From assembly GCA_049890215.1 (NCBI GenBank), contig JBMHBX010000038.1, positions 1-64,000 on the forward strand: 64,000 nt of DNA, in the 5' to 3' direction. Under the pieces are notes generated by a model. It worked only from the letters and a program-made list of their open reading frames with translations. It ran no database searches and was not told the DNA's origin. Position numbers and translations under genes: made by a program. Numbering within the stretch: the first letter of the stretch is position 1; every line of letters begins with the position of its first letter. This document shows, one piece after another, positions 52,842 to 61,684 of the stretch. This DNA is from UBA685 sp049890215. GTDB taxonomy: Bacteria > Pseudomonadota > Alphaproteobacteria > Puniceispirillales > Puniceispirillaceae.

Positions 52842-53108
52842 CACATATCCTTTTTTCGGCACGCCTCACCAGATAGTCCCCATCCTAGGCTGAAATGGGA
52901 AAAAAGACACGCGAAAAAACAGCTGATGATATATCTTTCATGTTAATCCGTTGGCACTAATTTGCGTCTTTTGGTTGATTTTTTGTCTGTGAATGGGCAT
53001 TAAAAAGTCACAATTTTCATCCAGACCATGATGGTCTATCACGGCAAAAGCGTGTCTTCACAATCACAATTGGCAAGCTTTGTTAACATAAAGATAAAGA
53101 GAGTTTCC
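52842..53108. promoter_or_regulatory. Divergent gap with perfect palindrome before ppa
   Basis: The gap between the pseudopilin gene and ppa contains AGACCAT-G-ATGGTCT (53023-53037), two perfect 7-base arms with one central base, a likely regulator site or the base of a small hairpin. Otherwise the gap is AT-rich with nothing recognisable. Confidence 0.35.
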
Positions 53109-53639
53109 ATGAATATCGACAAAATCGCAATTGGCAAAAACCCCCCTGAAGATGTGAATGTTATTATCGAAATTCCTGCCGGCGCGGCACCTGTAAAATA
53201 TGAGGTGGATAAAGAGTCTGGCGCTGTTCTCGTTGACAGATTTATTCACACACCCATGCATTATCCTGTCAATTATGGCTTTGTGCCTCATACATTATCT
53301 GATGATGGTGACCCGATTGATGCCTGCGTTCTGACACCTATGCCGATTATTCACGGCTGTGTTATCGCTGCACGCCCCATTGGTGTGCTGATGATGGAGG
53401 ATGAATCCGGCCTTGATGAAAAACTGCTATGCGTGCCGGTTGATAAGCTTCACCCTTATTATAAGGATGTGAAGACTGTGACAGATCTTCAGCCAATTAT
53501 TTTGGAACAGATTGGTCACTTTTTTGAACATTACAAAGATTTGGAAAAATCCAAATGGGTGAAAGTTCAGGGCTGGGAAGGCGCCGATAAAGCGCGCGCG
53601 CTGATTACCGAAGCTGTGGAAAGAGCCTCAGCAAAGTAA
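53109..53639 (+). CDS. ppa: Inorganic pyrophosphatase
   Basis: 176 aa from the ATG at 53109 (AAGAGAG upstream), the standard family I length. Active-site motifs: Lys-containing KYEVDKESG near 30, YPVNYGFVPHT (about 51-61), the Mg-binding DGDPIDACVL (about 65-74), DESGLDEKLL and HFFEHYKDLEKSKWVKV (about 136-152). Hydrolyses pyrophosphate to drive biosynthetic reactions in the cytoplasm. The in-frame extension to 53028 includes the palindrome and is not expected to be translated. Confidence 0.96.
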   Translation: MNIDKIAIGKNPPEDVNVIIEIPAGAAPVKYEVDKESGAVLVDRFIHTPMHYPVNYGFVPHTLSDDGDPIDACVLTPMPIIHGCVIAARPIGVLMMEDESGLDEKLLCVPVDKLHPYYKDVKTVTDLQPIILEQIGHFFEHYKDLEKSKWVKVQGWEGADKARALITEAVERASAK

Positions 53640-53646
53640 CATCTTG

Positions 53647-53871
53647 CTAATATTTTGAATAAGAGCGGGTGCGCGGCGTATAGCCCCACCCGCTTTTTGT
53701 GGCACCAACAGAGATAAGTGGCAGCAACTTTTCTTCTGGCATACGAACAAGATGCCCTGTGACATCATGGTCTAAAAACATCTCTAAAGTGACATCCTGG
53801 GTGATGCCTTTTTCTGAAAGGCGGCTAAAGGCCATCATGACTTTTTTCACGCTCATAAGCTTATCATCCAA
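53647..53871 (-). CDS. Small hypothetical protein
   Basis: 74 aa (or 69 from the ATG at 53856), unrecognised, soluble, no signal peptide. Its sequence (MSVKKVMMAFSRLSEKGIT and so on) has balanced, protein-like composition and it ends 7 bases after the convergent ppa stop, but no ribosome site is strong. It may be a real small gene or chance. Sitting just upstream of the riboswitch, it is divergent from that leader. Confidence 0.35.
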   Translation of the reverse strand: MDDKLMSVKKVMMAFSRLSEKGITQDVTLEMFLDHDVTGHLVRMPEEKLLPLISVGATKSGWGYTPRTRSYSKY

Positions 53872-53957
53872 TAAATAGCTGATATCCCAACTCTATCAAA
53901 AGTGCATTTGCGTGACAATTTCAATCCGTAATGCTATGATACAAGTGCCTTAAATAT

Positions 53958-54150
53958 CATCTGATGGGAGAGCGCTGCAAAAGGCAGCCGCCGAAGGAGC
54001 AAAGCCTCAGGAAACTCTCAGGCAAAAGAACCGCAGATGAGTGGCAATCTGGAGAGAGGCCTTAACGGGCCCACCGACGGGGATACTATCTAAGATGCGC
54101 TATATGAAGCCATCGTTTTAGATAAAAAACTCTCAGGTCCCATGACAGAT
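53958..54150 (+). promoter_or_regulatory. Tandem glycine riboswitch
   Basis: Both aptamers are recognisable. First: P1 arms CATCTG (53958) and CAGATG (54034), core GGGAGAGC, GCCGCCGAAGGAGCAA, and AAACTCTCAGGCAAAAGAACC. Second: P1 arms ATCTG (54047) and CAGAT (54146), core GGAGAGAGG, CCACCGACGGGG and ACTCTCAGGTCCCATGACAG. This is the standard tandem gcvT-type glycine aptamer. It precedes a DadA-like oxidase gene instead of the glycine cleavage genes. Confidence 0.95.
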
Positions 54151-54235
54151 GAGGCATTGATATGATGACAGGTGCAGTGCAAAAAATCGCGCCTCTTATC
54201 AGACAATGTGCAATGCGATCGTCATGGGGGTTATT
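54139..54235 (+). promoter_or_regulatory. Predicted expression platform masking the dadA ribosome site
   Basis: CCCATGAC (54139-54146) in the second aptamer's 3' side is perfectly complementary to GTCATGGG (54221-54228), which includes the start of the GGGGG ribosome site six bases before the ATG at 54236. Glycine binding would fix the aptamer's P1 (which uses 54146-54150) and free the ribosome site, an ON switch. GAGGC (54151) and GCCTC (54191) offer a further alternative stem. No T-run follows, so translational rather than transcriptional control is favoured. Confidence 0.6.
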
Positions 54236-55459
54236 ATGAAAAAAATCGCAGTCATAGGTGCCGGTATCACTGGCATGTCAACAGCCTTTACGCTTGCGCA
54301 AAAAGGCTATGAAGTCACCGTTTATGATAAAAATCGCTATGCCGCGATGGAAACGTCTTTTGCAAATGGCGGCCAGCTATCTGCCTCAAATGCTGAGGTA
54401 TGGACAAGATGGCAGACCATTTTCAAAGGCCTGAAATGGATGATGAAATCAGACGCGCCTTTGCTCGTGAATCCGGCGCCATCTCTGCATAAGCTTGGTT
54501 GGATGTATGAATTTATGCGCCATATTCCTGATTATGAGGATAACACGGTGCGTACAGCAGAGCTTGCAGTGGCCTCCCGAGATTTTATGACACAAATGGC
54601 AGAGGATGCGGGCATAGAATTTAACCGTGTCAATCAGGGCATTTTGCATTTTTATGATGATGAGGCAGAATTTGCCCATGCGCATTATGTCACAGATTTG
54701 CTGGCCAGAGGCGGTGTATCCAGAACAAGGCTAACGCCTGAAGAGGTCTATCATATTGAGCCATCCATCAGCTCAAAGGTGATAGGCGGATATTACACAG
54801 AATCTGATTTTACAGGTGATATTCACAAATTTTCGACAGGCTTGGTTGAAGCCTGCGGGCGTCTTGGGGTCCGGTTTTTCTGGCAACATGAGGTCATCAA
54901 ATTATCACCAAATAAAGGGGCGCCTCTGATTGACAGTAAAACAGAGGATGAGACGGTCACTGAAATTTATGATGGTGTTGTGATTTGTGCTGGTGTGCGC
55001 AGCCGTGATTTTGCCGCTCAGGCAGGGGACAGAGTGAATATCTATCCGGTAAAGGGCTATTCCATCACCATCTCATTGGAGGATGACGCCTCTCGCGCCG
55101 CCGCACCATGGGTAAGTTTGCTTGATGATAAGGCAAAAATTGTTACCTCACGTTTGGGAGAGGACAGATTCCGTGTTGCAGGTACAGCTGAATTTAACGG
55201 CTATAATTATAACATCAGAGCAGACAGAATCGCACCTATGACAAGGTGGGTGGAAAAGAATTTCACTGGCATTAACACAGAATATGTGACCCCCTGGGCC
55301 GGTTTGCGTCCTATGATGCCGAATATGATGCCACGTATTGGGTCTGGCAGGGCAAAGGGCATTTTCTATAATACAGGTCATGGTCATCTTGGCTGGACTT
55401 TATCTTGTGTGTCTGCGCATATGGTCACAGATGTTATCCTTGCAGCAGATAATCAGTAA
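54236..55459 (+). CDS. dadA: FAD-dependent D-amino acid dehydrogenase/glycine oxidase (DadA-like)
   Basis: 407 aa. N-terminal FAD motif VIGAGITGMSTAFTLA (about residues 6-21), then YDKN with acidic end of strand 2, ANGGQLSASNAE (about 49-60, as in DadA), and a C-terminal GLRPMMPNMMPRIG and NTGHGHLGWTLS typical of DadA. Probably membrane-peripheral and quinone-linked. The start at 54236 is fixed by GGGGG; the glycine riboswitch upstream indicates that glycine, or a compound giving glycine such as sarcosine, is the signal and perhaps the substrate. D-alanine is the usual DadA substrate, so the activity needs distinguishing. Followed by pyrC after 30 bases. Confidence 0.85.
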   Translation: MKKIAVIGAGITGMSTAFTLAQKGYEVTVYDKNRYAAMETSFANGGQLSASNAEVWTRWQTIFKGLKWMMKSDAPLLVNPAPSLHKLGWMYEFMRHIPDYEDNTVRTAELAVASRDFMTQMAEDAGIEFNRVNQGILHFYDDEAEFAHAHYVTDLLARGGVSRTRLTPEEVYHIEPSISSKVIGGYYTESDFTGDIHKFSTGLVEACGRLGVRFFWQHEVIKLSPNKGAPLIDSKTEDETVTEIYDGVVICAGVRSRDFAAQAGDRVNIYPVKGYSITISLEDDASRAAAPWVSLLDDKAKIVTSRLGEDRFRVAGTAEFNGYNYNIRADRIAPMTRWVEKNFTGINTEYVTPWAGLRPMMPNMMPRIGSGRAKGIFYNTGHGHLGWTLSCVSAHMVTDVILAADNQ

Positions 55460-55489
55460 TGAATAACGCCTCATAAGATAGGAGAGGTT

Positions 55490-56530
55490 ATGAATAAGCT
55501 TACAATTACACGCCCGGATGATTGGCACCTGCACCTTCGTGATGGCGCTATGATGCAGGCGGTTCTGCCTTATTCAGCCGCTGATTTTGGCAGGGCAATT
55601 GTGATGCCAAATTTGGTGCCGCCTGTGACCACCACAGCACAAGCGCTCGCCTATCGTGAGAGGATTTTGCATGCTTTGCCAAAAGGGGCAGATTTTATGC
55701 CTCTTATGGTTTTGTATTTAACAGAGCAAACAGATCCTGAAGATGTCCGAGCTGGCTTTGAGACAGGTCTTATTCATGCTGTAAAATTATATCCGGCAGG
55801 GGCGACCACAAATTCAGCAAGCGGTGTGAAAGACATATCAAAAGTAATGCCTGTGCTTGAAGTGATGGCAGACATTGGCATGCCTCTTTGCGTGCATGGC
55901 GAAGTCACAGACGAGGCGATAGATATTTTTGACAGAGAAGCTGTCTTTATTGATAAAGTGCTTGATCCTCTTGGCAGGCGTCTGCCGTCTTTGCGGGTTG
56001 TGTTTGAACATATCACAACAAAACAAGCTGTTGATTATGTCTCGCAAGCAAGCCGGTCTCTGGCAGCGACTATCACAACGCACCATCTGATGATTAATCG
56101 TAATGCCTATCTGGCAGGTGGTATCAAACCACATTATTATTGCCTGCCGGTTGCAAAACGCGAAATTCACCGCAAAGCGCTTGTCGCGGCGGCTGTCTCA
56201 GGTGACCCGCGCTTTTTCTTAGGCACAGATTCAGCCCCTCATACAGATCCTGCCAAACTTCAACCATGTGGTTGTGCCGGCATTTTTACCGCACCAAACA
56301 CGATGGCATGCCTGGCACAGGTCTTTGAAGAAGAAGAGGCGCTTGATAAATTAGAAGGATTTACAAGCCTTCACGGCCCGCAATTTTACCGCCTGCCACC
56401 CAATGATAAGACCATGACGCTCATGCGCAAATCAGAGCCGGTTGACGTCCCTGGGCCAGTTGAGACACCCGATGGCGCTGTGACAATTTTTGACCCTCTT
56501 CGTCCGATTTATTGGCAGGTTGAGCGCTAA
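55490..56530 (+). CDS. pyrC: Dihydroorotase (class II)
   Basis: 346 aa, standard class II length. Motifs: DDWHLHLRDG (about residues 8-17) with the zinc HxH, KLYPAGATTNS (about 100-110) with the carboxylated Lys, HGEV (about 137), EHITTKQA (about 175), and FFLGTDSAPHT (about 244-254) with the catalytic Asp. It forms dihydroorotate from carbamoyl aspartate in pyrimidine synthesis. Preceded closely by dadA and possibly within the same riboswitch-led transcript; pyrE lies beyond the polyamine importer. Confidence 0.95.
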   Translation: MNKLTITRPDDWHLHLRDGAMMQAVLPYSAADFGRAIVMPNLVPPVTTTAQALAYRERILHALPKGADFMPLMVLYLTEQTDPEDVRAGFETGLIHAVKLYPAGATTNSASGVKDISKVMPVLEVMADIGMPLCVHGEVTDEAIDIFDREAVFIDKVLDPLGRRLPSLRVVFEHITTKQAVDYVSQASRSLAATITTHHLMINRNAYLAGGIKPHYYCLPVAKREIHRKALVAAAVSGDPRFFLGTDSAPHTDPAKLQPCGCAGIFTAPNTMACLAQVFEEEEALDKLEGFTSLHGPQFYRLPPNDKTMTLMRKSEPVDVPGPVETPDGAVTIFDPLRPIYWQVER

Positions 56531-56599
56531 AAATGCTTTTGCGGTTATTCATTTTGTGATTACACTATCACCATGAAATTCTTTGTGAGGAGGAAGCCA

Positions 56600-57697
56600 A
56601 TGAAAGTCGCAAAGCTAACATCTGTCTGTCTGGTAACAGCGCTCGCTACCAGTGCCACCTCTGCTTTTGCAAGTGGAGAGCTAAATATTTATAATTGGTC
56701 AGATTACATTGCCGAAGATACCATTGCTAATTTTGAAGCTGAGACTGGTATCAAAGTCGTTTATGATATGTATGATTCAAACGAAGTTCTTGAAGCCAAG
56801 ATGCTAGCCGGCTCATCAGGTTATGACCTTGTTGTGCCAACAGCTGACTTTTTGGCAAGAGGCCTTGAGTCAGGCGCCTATACAACGCTTGACCTTAGCC
56901 GTCTGAAAAATGCCGGCAACCAAAACCCGGCCATTCAGGGCGAGGCAAATGGCATGGTCGGCAATGATAGTGCCGGTCTTGTCTATATGTGGGGCACAAC
57001 AGGTATCGCCTATAATGTAGATAAAGTGGCAGAACGTCTTGGTGATGATGCACCAACCAATAGCTGGGCTCTGGTTCTTGATCCACAATATGCAAGCAAA
57101 CTGGCAGATTGCGGGATCGCTATTTTGGATGCGCCAACAGATGTCCTGCCAAATGTGATGACCTATCTTGGCAAAGAAGGCACCTCAACAAATGCGGATG
57201 ATATCAAAGCTGCCGGCGATGTCTTAAATGCGGTGCGCCCTTATTTGCGCTATATCCATTCATCACAATCAATTAATGATATGGCAAATGGTGATTTATG
57301 CGCTGCCATTATGTGGTCTGGTGATGCGTTCCAGGCTGCCTATCGCGCCGATGAAGCTGATAATGGTCAGGTGATTGATTATGTGATCCCTGATGAAGGC
57401 ACCAATATGTGGTTTGATATGATGGCAATGCCGGTCGATGCGAAAAATGTCGATAATGCCTATAAATTCATGGATTATATGATGCGTCCTGATGTGGCGG
57501 CAAATAATGTGAATTATGTCTGGTATGCCAGTGGCAATGCCGCAGCAAATTCACTGATTGATCCTGAAATTCTGGAGCATCCCGGCATTTACCCGTCAGA
57601 CGCTGCCAAGGCAAAGTTATTTGTCACACCTGTCTATGATGCCAAAACAGACCGTGTGGTAAACCGCACCTGGTCACGCTTTACTGCCGGCAATTAA
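56600..57697 (+). CDS. potF: Spermidine/putrescine-type periplasmic binding protein (PotF-like)
   Basis: 365 aa. AGGAGG lies 7 bases before the ATG at 56600. Signal peptide of about 24 residues (VCLVTALATSATSAFA), then LNIYNWSDYIAEDTI, the usual start of PotF/PotD proteins, and GYDLVVPTADFLARGL, NLIWSGDAFQ-like MWSGDAFQAA and DEGTNMWFDMM polyamine-contact strands. It binds putrescine or a related polyamine for the following ATPase and permeases. Confidence 0.92.
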   Translation: MKVAKLTSVCLVTALATSATSAFASGELNIYNWSDYIAEDTIANFEAETGIKVVYDMYDSNEVLEAKMLAGSSGYDLVVPTADFLARGLESGAYTTLDLSRLKNAGNQNPAIQGEANGMVGNDSAGLVYMWGTTGIAYNVDKVAERLGDDAPTNSWALVLDPQYASKLADCGIAILDAPTDVLPNVMTYLGKEGTSTNADDIKAAGDVLNAVRPYLRYIHSSQSINDMANGDLCAAIMWSGDAFQAAYRADEADNGQVIDYVIPDEGTNMWFDMMAMPVDAKNVDNAYKFMDYMMRPDVAANNVNYVWYASGNAAANSLIDPEILEHPGIYPSDAAKAKLFVTPVYDAKTDRVVNRTWSRFTAGN

Positions 57698-57720
57698 TCA
57701 GATAAGGGGAGCTTATATCC

Positions 57721-58794
57721 GTGGCACCCTTTATAAAAATCTCAGAAATCACCAAGCGATTTGGTGATTTCATCGCTGTTGATAATCTGAATCTTACAAT
57801 TGAAAAAGGGGCCTTATTCTGTCTGTTAGGCGGCTCAGGATGTGGCAAGACAACTTTGCTGCGCATGATGGCAGGCCTTGAGACGCCTACTTCTGGTAAG
57901 ATTGAAATTGACGGCATTGATATGGCAAATGTTCACCCTGCTGACAGGCCGGTGAATTATATGTTCCAAAATTATGCACTCTTCCCGCATATGAGCGTTG
58001 CCAAAAATATCGGCTATGGTCTTGCGCGGGCAGGGATATCTGGTCAGGCTTATCACGACCGGGTAGCCCAAATGCTAAAACTTGTGCGCCTTGAGTCTAT
58101 GGGCGAGCGTAAACCAAATCAGCTATCTGGCGGCCAAAAGCAGCGTGTCGCCCTTGCCAGAGCGTTGGCAAGGCGACCAAAATTATTATTACTTGATGAG
58201 CCTCTTGCTGCCTTGGATAAAAAACTGCGCGAAGATACGCAATTTGAACTGGTCAATATTCAAGAAGAGCTTGGCACCACCTTTGTGGTGGTAACACATG
58301 ATCAAGAAGAGGCCATGTCCATCGGCAGTGAAATAGGCGTCATGGATAAAGGCAGGCTTGTACAAGTTGGCACACCTCAAGATTTATATGATGCACCGCA
58401 AACAAAATTTCTGGCAGACTTTCTTGGGTCTGTTAGCTTCCTTTCTGCCTCTGTTACCAAGACAGATAAACAGAGCGTTCAGGCGCAAGGCCTGTGCCAA
58501 ATCATTGCGCCTCATAATGAAAAAATGACCAAAGGCGAAGATATAACAATCGCGCTCCGGCCTGAAAAAATTGTCCTGAGCAGAGGGAAGGCAAAAGGCC
58601 CAAATCAGCTTGATGTTGTGATTGATGAAATTGGGTATCTTGGGTCTGTCACCCATATCAGGGCACGCACCCGACAAGGTGATGTGATGAAGATCCTTGT
58701 GTCTAACAGACGCCGTGATGAAGCGCCTTTTACCTGGGATGAACAGGTGGTTGCGAGCTTTGATCAAAAAGATGTCATATTGCTGAAAGACTAG
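57721..58794 (+). CDS. potG: Polyamine ABC transporter ATPase (PotG-like)
   Basis: 357 aa, GTG start with AAGGGGAG upstream. Walker A GGSGCGKTT (about residues 38-46), signature LSGGQKQRVALARA (about 135-148), Walker B LLLLDEPLAALD (about 155-166), H-loop VVVTHDQEEAMS, and a C-terminal TOBE-like domain. Ser replaces Pro in the usual GPSGCGKT loop start as GGSG, a harmless variant seen in PotG. Same operon as potF and the two permeases. Confidence 0.92.
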   Translation: MAPFIKISEITKRFGDFIAVDNLNLTIEKGALFCLLGGSGCGKTTLLRMMAGLETPTSGKIEIDGIDMANVHPADRPVNYMFQNYALFPHMSVAKNIGYGLARAGISGQAYHDRVAQMLKLVRLESMGERKPNQLSGGQKQRVALARALARRPKLLLLDEPLAALDKKLREDTQFELVNIQEELGTTFVVVTHDQEEAMSIGSEIGVMDKGRLVQVGTPQDLYDAPQTKFLADFLGSVSFLSASVTKTDKQSVQAQGLCQIIAPHNEKMTKGEDITIALRPEKIVLSRGKAKGPNQLDVVIDEIGYLGSVTHIRARTRQGDVMKILVSNRRRDEAPFTWDEQVVASFDQKDVILLKD

Positions 58795-58818
58795 CTTTGT
58801 GATGAGAGAAGAGAGCTG

Positions 58819-59775
58819 ATGTCTGCTACTGGGTCTGCTAAAGGGGATTTGATACAAGTTGGCCCTATGCGCCGGTTTGTTGCGCGCTATGGCCGCTTAT
58901 GTGTCATTGGCCTGCCTCTTATGTGGCTTGTGGTGTTTTTCTGCCTGCCTCTTCTGGAGATGGCGCAGGTCTCTTTTACCGAAGCGCGCCGCGGCATACC
59001 GCCCTTCAAGCCCCTATGGGGATTTGATGAAGACGGGTTTTTTACCAATTTTAATCTTTCTAATTATGGTCTTTTGATTGAATATGCCGAAGATTATGTC
59101 GGGCCGGCTTTCAATTCAGTGCGCATTGCTTTTTTTTCCACATTGGTCTGTTTGTGTTTTGCTTATCCGATGGCCTATTGGATTGCACGCACAGATGAGC
59201 GCACCCGCCTTATTTTATTGATCCTTGTATTGCTTCCTTTTTGGACATCAAGCTTATTGCGCATGTATGCCCTCATAGGGCTGTTAAATCCTAACGGGTT
59301 TGTGAACGCACTATTTATGTGGCTTGGTCTGATAGATGCGCCTGTCAAGATGATGCAGACTGAATTTTCTGTCTATATGGGTATGTTGCTGACTTACCTG
59401 CCTCTTATGATATTGCCTCTTTATGCCACTTTGACACGTCTTGATCAGACATTGAATGAGGCAGCAGCCGATTTAGGGGCAAATTCCTGGACAATTTTCA
59501 GAACCATTACTCTGCCCTTATCAATGCCTGGTATCATTGCCGGCTGTTTGCTTGTGTTTATTCCGGCAGTCGGAGAGTTCGTGATTCCGGCGTTGCTTGG
59601 CGGGCCTGATCAGCTGATGCTTGGCAAAGTATTGTGGACAGAGTTTTTCCGCAATCGTGACTGGCCTGTGGCCGCTGCTATTGCGCTTATTTTGCTTATC
59701 ATTGTGGCAGGGCCAATCATCTATATGCGTCACATAGACAGGGTGGATGAGCCCTCAGATGAGAGGATGACCTGA
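58819..59775 (+). CDS. potH: Polyamine ABC permease (PotH-like)
   Basis: 318 aa inner-membrane permease with about six spans. The EAA loop LNEAAADLGANSWTIFRTI (about residues 213-231) and PAVGEFVIPALLGGPDQLMLG (about 250-270) are typical of PotH/PotB. ATG with GAGAG upstream. Shares its last base with the first base of potI. Works as a heterodimer with PotI. Confidence 0.92.
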   Translation: MSATGSAKGDLIQVGPMRRFVARYGRLCVIGLPLMWLVVFFCLPLLEMAQVSFTEARRGIPPFKPLWGFDEDGFFTNFNLSNYGLLIEYAEDYVGPAFNSVRIAFFSTLVCLCFAYPMAYWIARTDERTRLILLILVLLPFWTSSLLRMYALIGLLNPNGFVNALFMWLGLIDAPVKMMQTEFSVYMGMLLTYLPLMILPLYATLTRLDQTLNEAAADLGANSWTIFRTITLPLSMPGIIAGCLLVFIPAVGEFVIPALLGGPDQLMLGKVLWTEFFRNRDWPVAAAIALILLIIVAGPIIYMRHIDRVDEPSDERMT

Positions 59776-60575
59776 TGGTGCGAGCAGTTCCTCTTTTATT
59801 TGTGTGTCTTGGCATATTTGGTTTTCTGGCACTTTATATTCCGGTTGTGGTGATGATGGTCTACAGCTTTAATGCAGGCAAATTATCATCTGTCTGGGCC
59901 GGATTTTCAGTGAAATGGTACGGTGTACTTTTCACCAATGAGGCCTTATTGGCAGCCCTTGGTAAATCCTTATTGATAGGCGGCGTGGCGGCAAGTCTTT
60001 CGACAATTTTTGGTGTTCTCATCGCAATATGCTTTGTTCGTTTTGGCAGATTTAGGGGCAGATTATTACTAAGCGCTCTGGCCTCAGCGCCATTGGTGAT
60101 ACCTGAAGTTGTGATGGGCTTATCTTTATTGCTGATTTTCATCGCAATGGAACAGCTTCTTGGATGGCCAAAAGGACGCGGTATTGATACCATCATCATT
60201 GCCCATGCGACTTTCGGCATGTGCTTTGCAGCCGTTGTGATACAAGCAAGACTTCGCCAATTTGACAGATCTTTAGAAGAAGCAGCCATGGATTTGGGCG
60301 CCCGCCAGCCTTATATTTTCATGACAGTGACATTGCCTCTTATTGCGCCTGCTATTTTATCTGCCTGGCTTTTGACATTCACGCTCAGCTTTGATGATTT
60401 GGTCATTGCCAGTTTTGTCAGTGGTCCCGGCTCTTCGACCCTGCCGATTGTGATATTCTCCAAAGTGCGCCTTGGCGTCACCCCGGAGATTAACGCCATT
60501 GCGACTTTGATGATTTTAATCATTGCAGTTGGGGTAAGTGCAGGCGCATTGCTGATGCGGCGCAAAAAATCATAA
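59775..60575 (+). CDS. potI: Polyamine ABC permease (PotI-like)
   Basis: 266 aa, about six spans. The EAA loop SLEEAAMDLGARQPYIFMTV (about 165-184) and TLSFDDLVIASFVSGPGSSTLP are characteristic of PotI/PotC. Last gene of the importer; a weak hairpin (AAGCC/GGCTT, 60573-60595) follows. Confidence 0.92.
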   Translation: MVRAVPLLFVCLGIFGFLALYIPVVVMMVYSFNAGKLSSVWAGFSVKWYGVLFTNEALLAALGKSLLIGGVAASLSTIFGVLIAICFVRFGRFRGRLLLSALASAPLVIPEVVMGLSLLLIFIAMEQLLGWPKGRGIDTIIIAHATFGMCFAAVVIQARLRQFDRSLEEAAMDLGARQPYIFMTVTLPLIAPAILSAWLLTFTLSFDDLVIASFVSGPGSSTLPIVIFSKVRLGVTPEINAIATLMILIIAVGVSAGALLMRRKKS

Positions 60576-60597
60576 GCCTGCAAATACTGGCTTTTGT
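60573..60597 (+). terminator. Weak hairpin after potI
   Basis: AAGCC and GGCTT pair around a 10-base loop and are followed by TTGTT. With only five base pairs it may reduce rather than stop readthrough into pyrE. Confidence 0.35.
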
Positions 60598-60668
60598 TAT
60601 GATGGTAGGGTACAAACCACCTATAGTAACCTGCCACTCCTTAAAAGCGTCACAAAAAGGATAAGTTT

Positions 60669-61337
60669 ATGATGGTTGAGCCTATTTCAGTTGGTCAAAA
60701 AGTTGCACAGATGTTGCTTGATATTGAAGCTGTTCATATCTCAGACGGTAAGCCATTTATCTTTACCTCTGGCAAGGCAAGTCCTGTTTATATCGATTGT
60801 CGCAAGATCATCTCATTTCCCGAAATCAGACGGTTTTTAATGACTCAAGGTGCAAAGATGATGGCAGAATTATCTGCAGATGCCCCTTATGATGCAGTCG
60901 CAGGCGGCGAGACAGCAGGCATTCCCTTTGCGGCCTGGATGTCAGAAGAGCTTGATAAGCCAATGCAATATATTCGTAAAAAGCCAAAAGGCTTTGGTCG
61001 CGATGCCCAAATCGAAGGGCTAATCTCCGAAGGGCAGCATATTTTACTAGTCGAAGATCTGGCAACAGATGGCGGCTCTAAGTTGAATTTCATTAACGCC
61101 ATTCGCACAGCCGGCGCTCAGGTCAATCATATTTTTGTGATCTTCTATTATGATATTTTCAAAGATGCGATGACAAAATTGGCAGATGAACAGGTCAGCC
61201 TGCATTATCTGGCAACCTGGTGGGATGTGCTTGCAGCGATTAAGGCAGACCCGGCCTTTAGTGATGAGCGTGTTGCCAAAGTGGAATCTTTTTTGCATGA
61301 TCCTGTTACGTGGTCACGTGAAAATGGCGGCGAATAA
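60669..61337 (+). CDS. pyrE: Orotate phosphoribosyltransferase
   Basis: 222 aa, AAGGA 8 bases before the ATG. PRPP-binding motif LVEDLATDGGSKLNFINAI (about residues 120-138), flexible loop RKKPKGFGRDAQIEG (about 99-113) with catalytic Lys, and FTSGKASPVYIDCR near 35-48. It adds ribose-phosphate to orotate, the step after dihydroorotate oxidation in pyrimidine synthesis. The polyamine importer lies between it and pyrC. Confidence 0.95.
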   Translation: MMVEPISVGQKVAQMLLDIEAVHISDGKPFIFTSGKASPVYIDCRKIISFPEIRRFLMTQGAKMMAELSADAPYDAVAGGETAGIPFAAWMSEELDKPMQYIRKKPKGFGRDAQIEGLISEGQHILLVEDLATDGGSKLNFINAIRTAGAQVNHIFVIFYYDIFKDAMTKLADEQVSLHYLATWWDVLAAIKADPAFSDERVAKVESFLHDPVTWSRENGGE

Positions 61338-61405
61338 GGCTTGCTTTCTGCACAAAGCCTGTCACCGTAATAAAGACAGGTGAATGATATATTCATGAGG
61401 CTAGC

Positions 61406-61657
61406 ATGGAATCAAAATTATATGATAAGGCACGTAATGTGCCGACAATTTGTAATGAATGCGGCGCCGATTTTCGCTGTAAAACAGGCGAAGAAGGCGA
61501 TTGTTGGTGTCTGACCAGTCCGAATATGAAATTTAACTATCAGCTGGATGGCACTTGTCTTTGTCCCAATTGTCTTGCCAATGGTGAGCTTCATGAGCTG
61601 ACAATCGCACGTCAGGAAAAGCGGGAAAAACGGGCAGCGCAAAGGCTGAAAAAATAA
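61406..61657 (+). CDS. Small cysteine-rich CWC-family protein
   Basis: 83 aa. Cys pattern CNECGADFRC, CWC and CLCPNCLANGEL fits the Cys-rich CWC family, whose function is not established; metal binding is likely. The C-terminal tail is strongly basic (RQEKREKRAAQRLKK). GAGG five bases before the ATG. It stands between pyrE and the kinase gene. Confidence 0.75.
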   Translation: MESKLYDKARNVPTICNECGADFRCKTGEEGDCWCLTSPNMKFNYQLDGTCLCPNCLANGELHELTIARQEKREKRAAQRLKK

Positions 61658-61684
61658 CCCTTAGAACGAACAGATGTCTTTACG

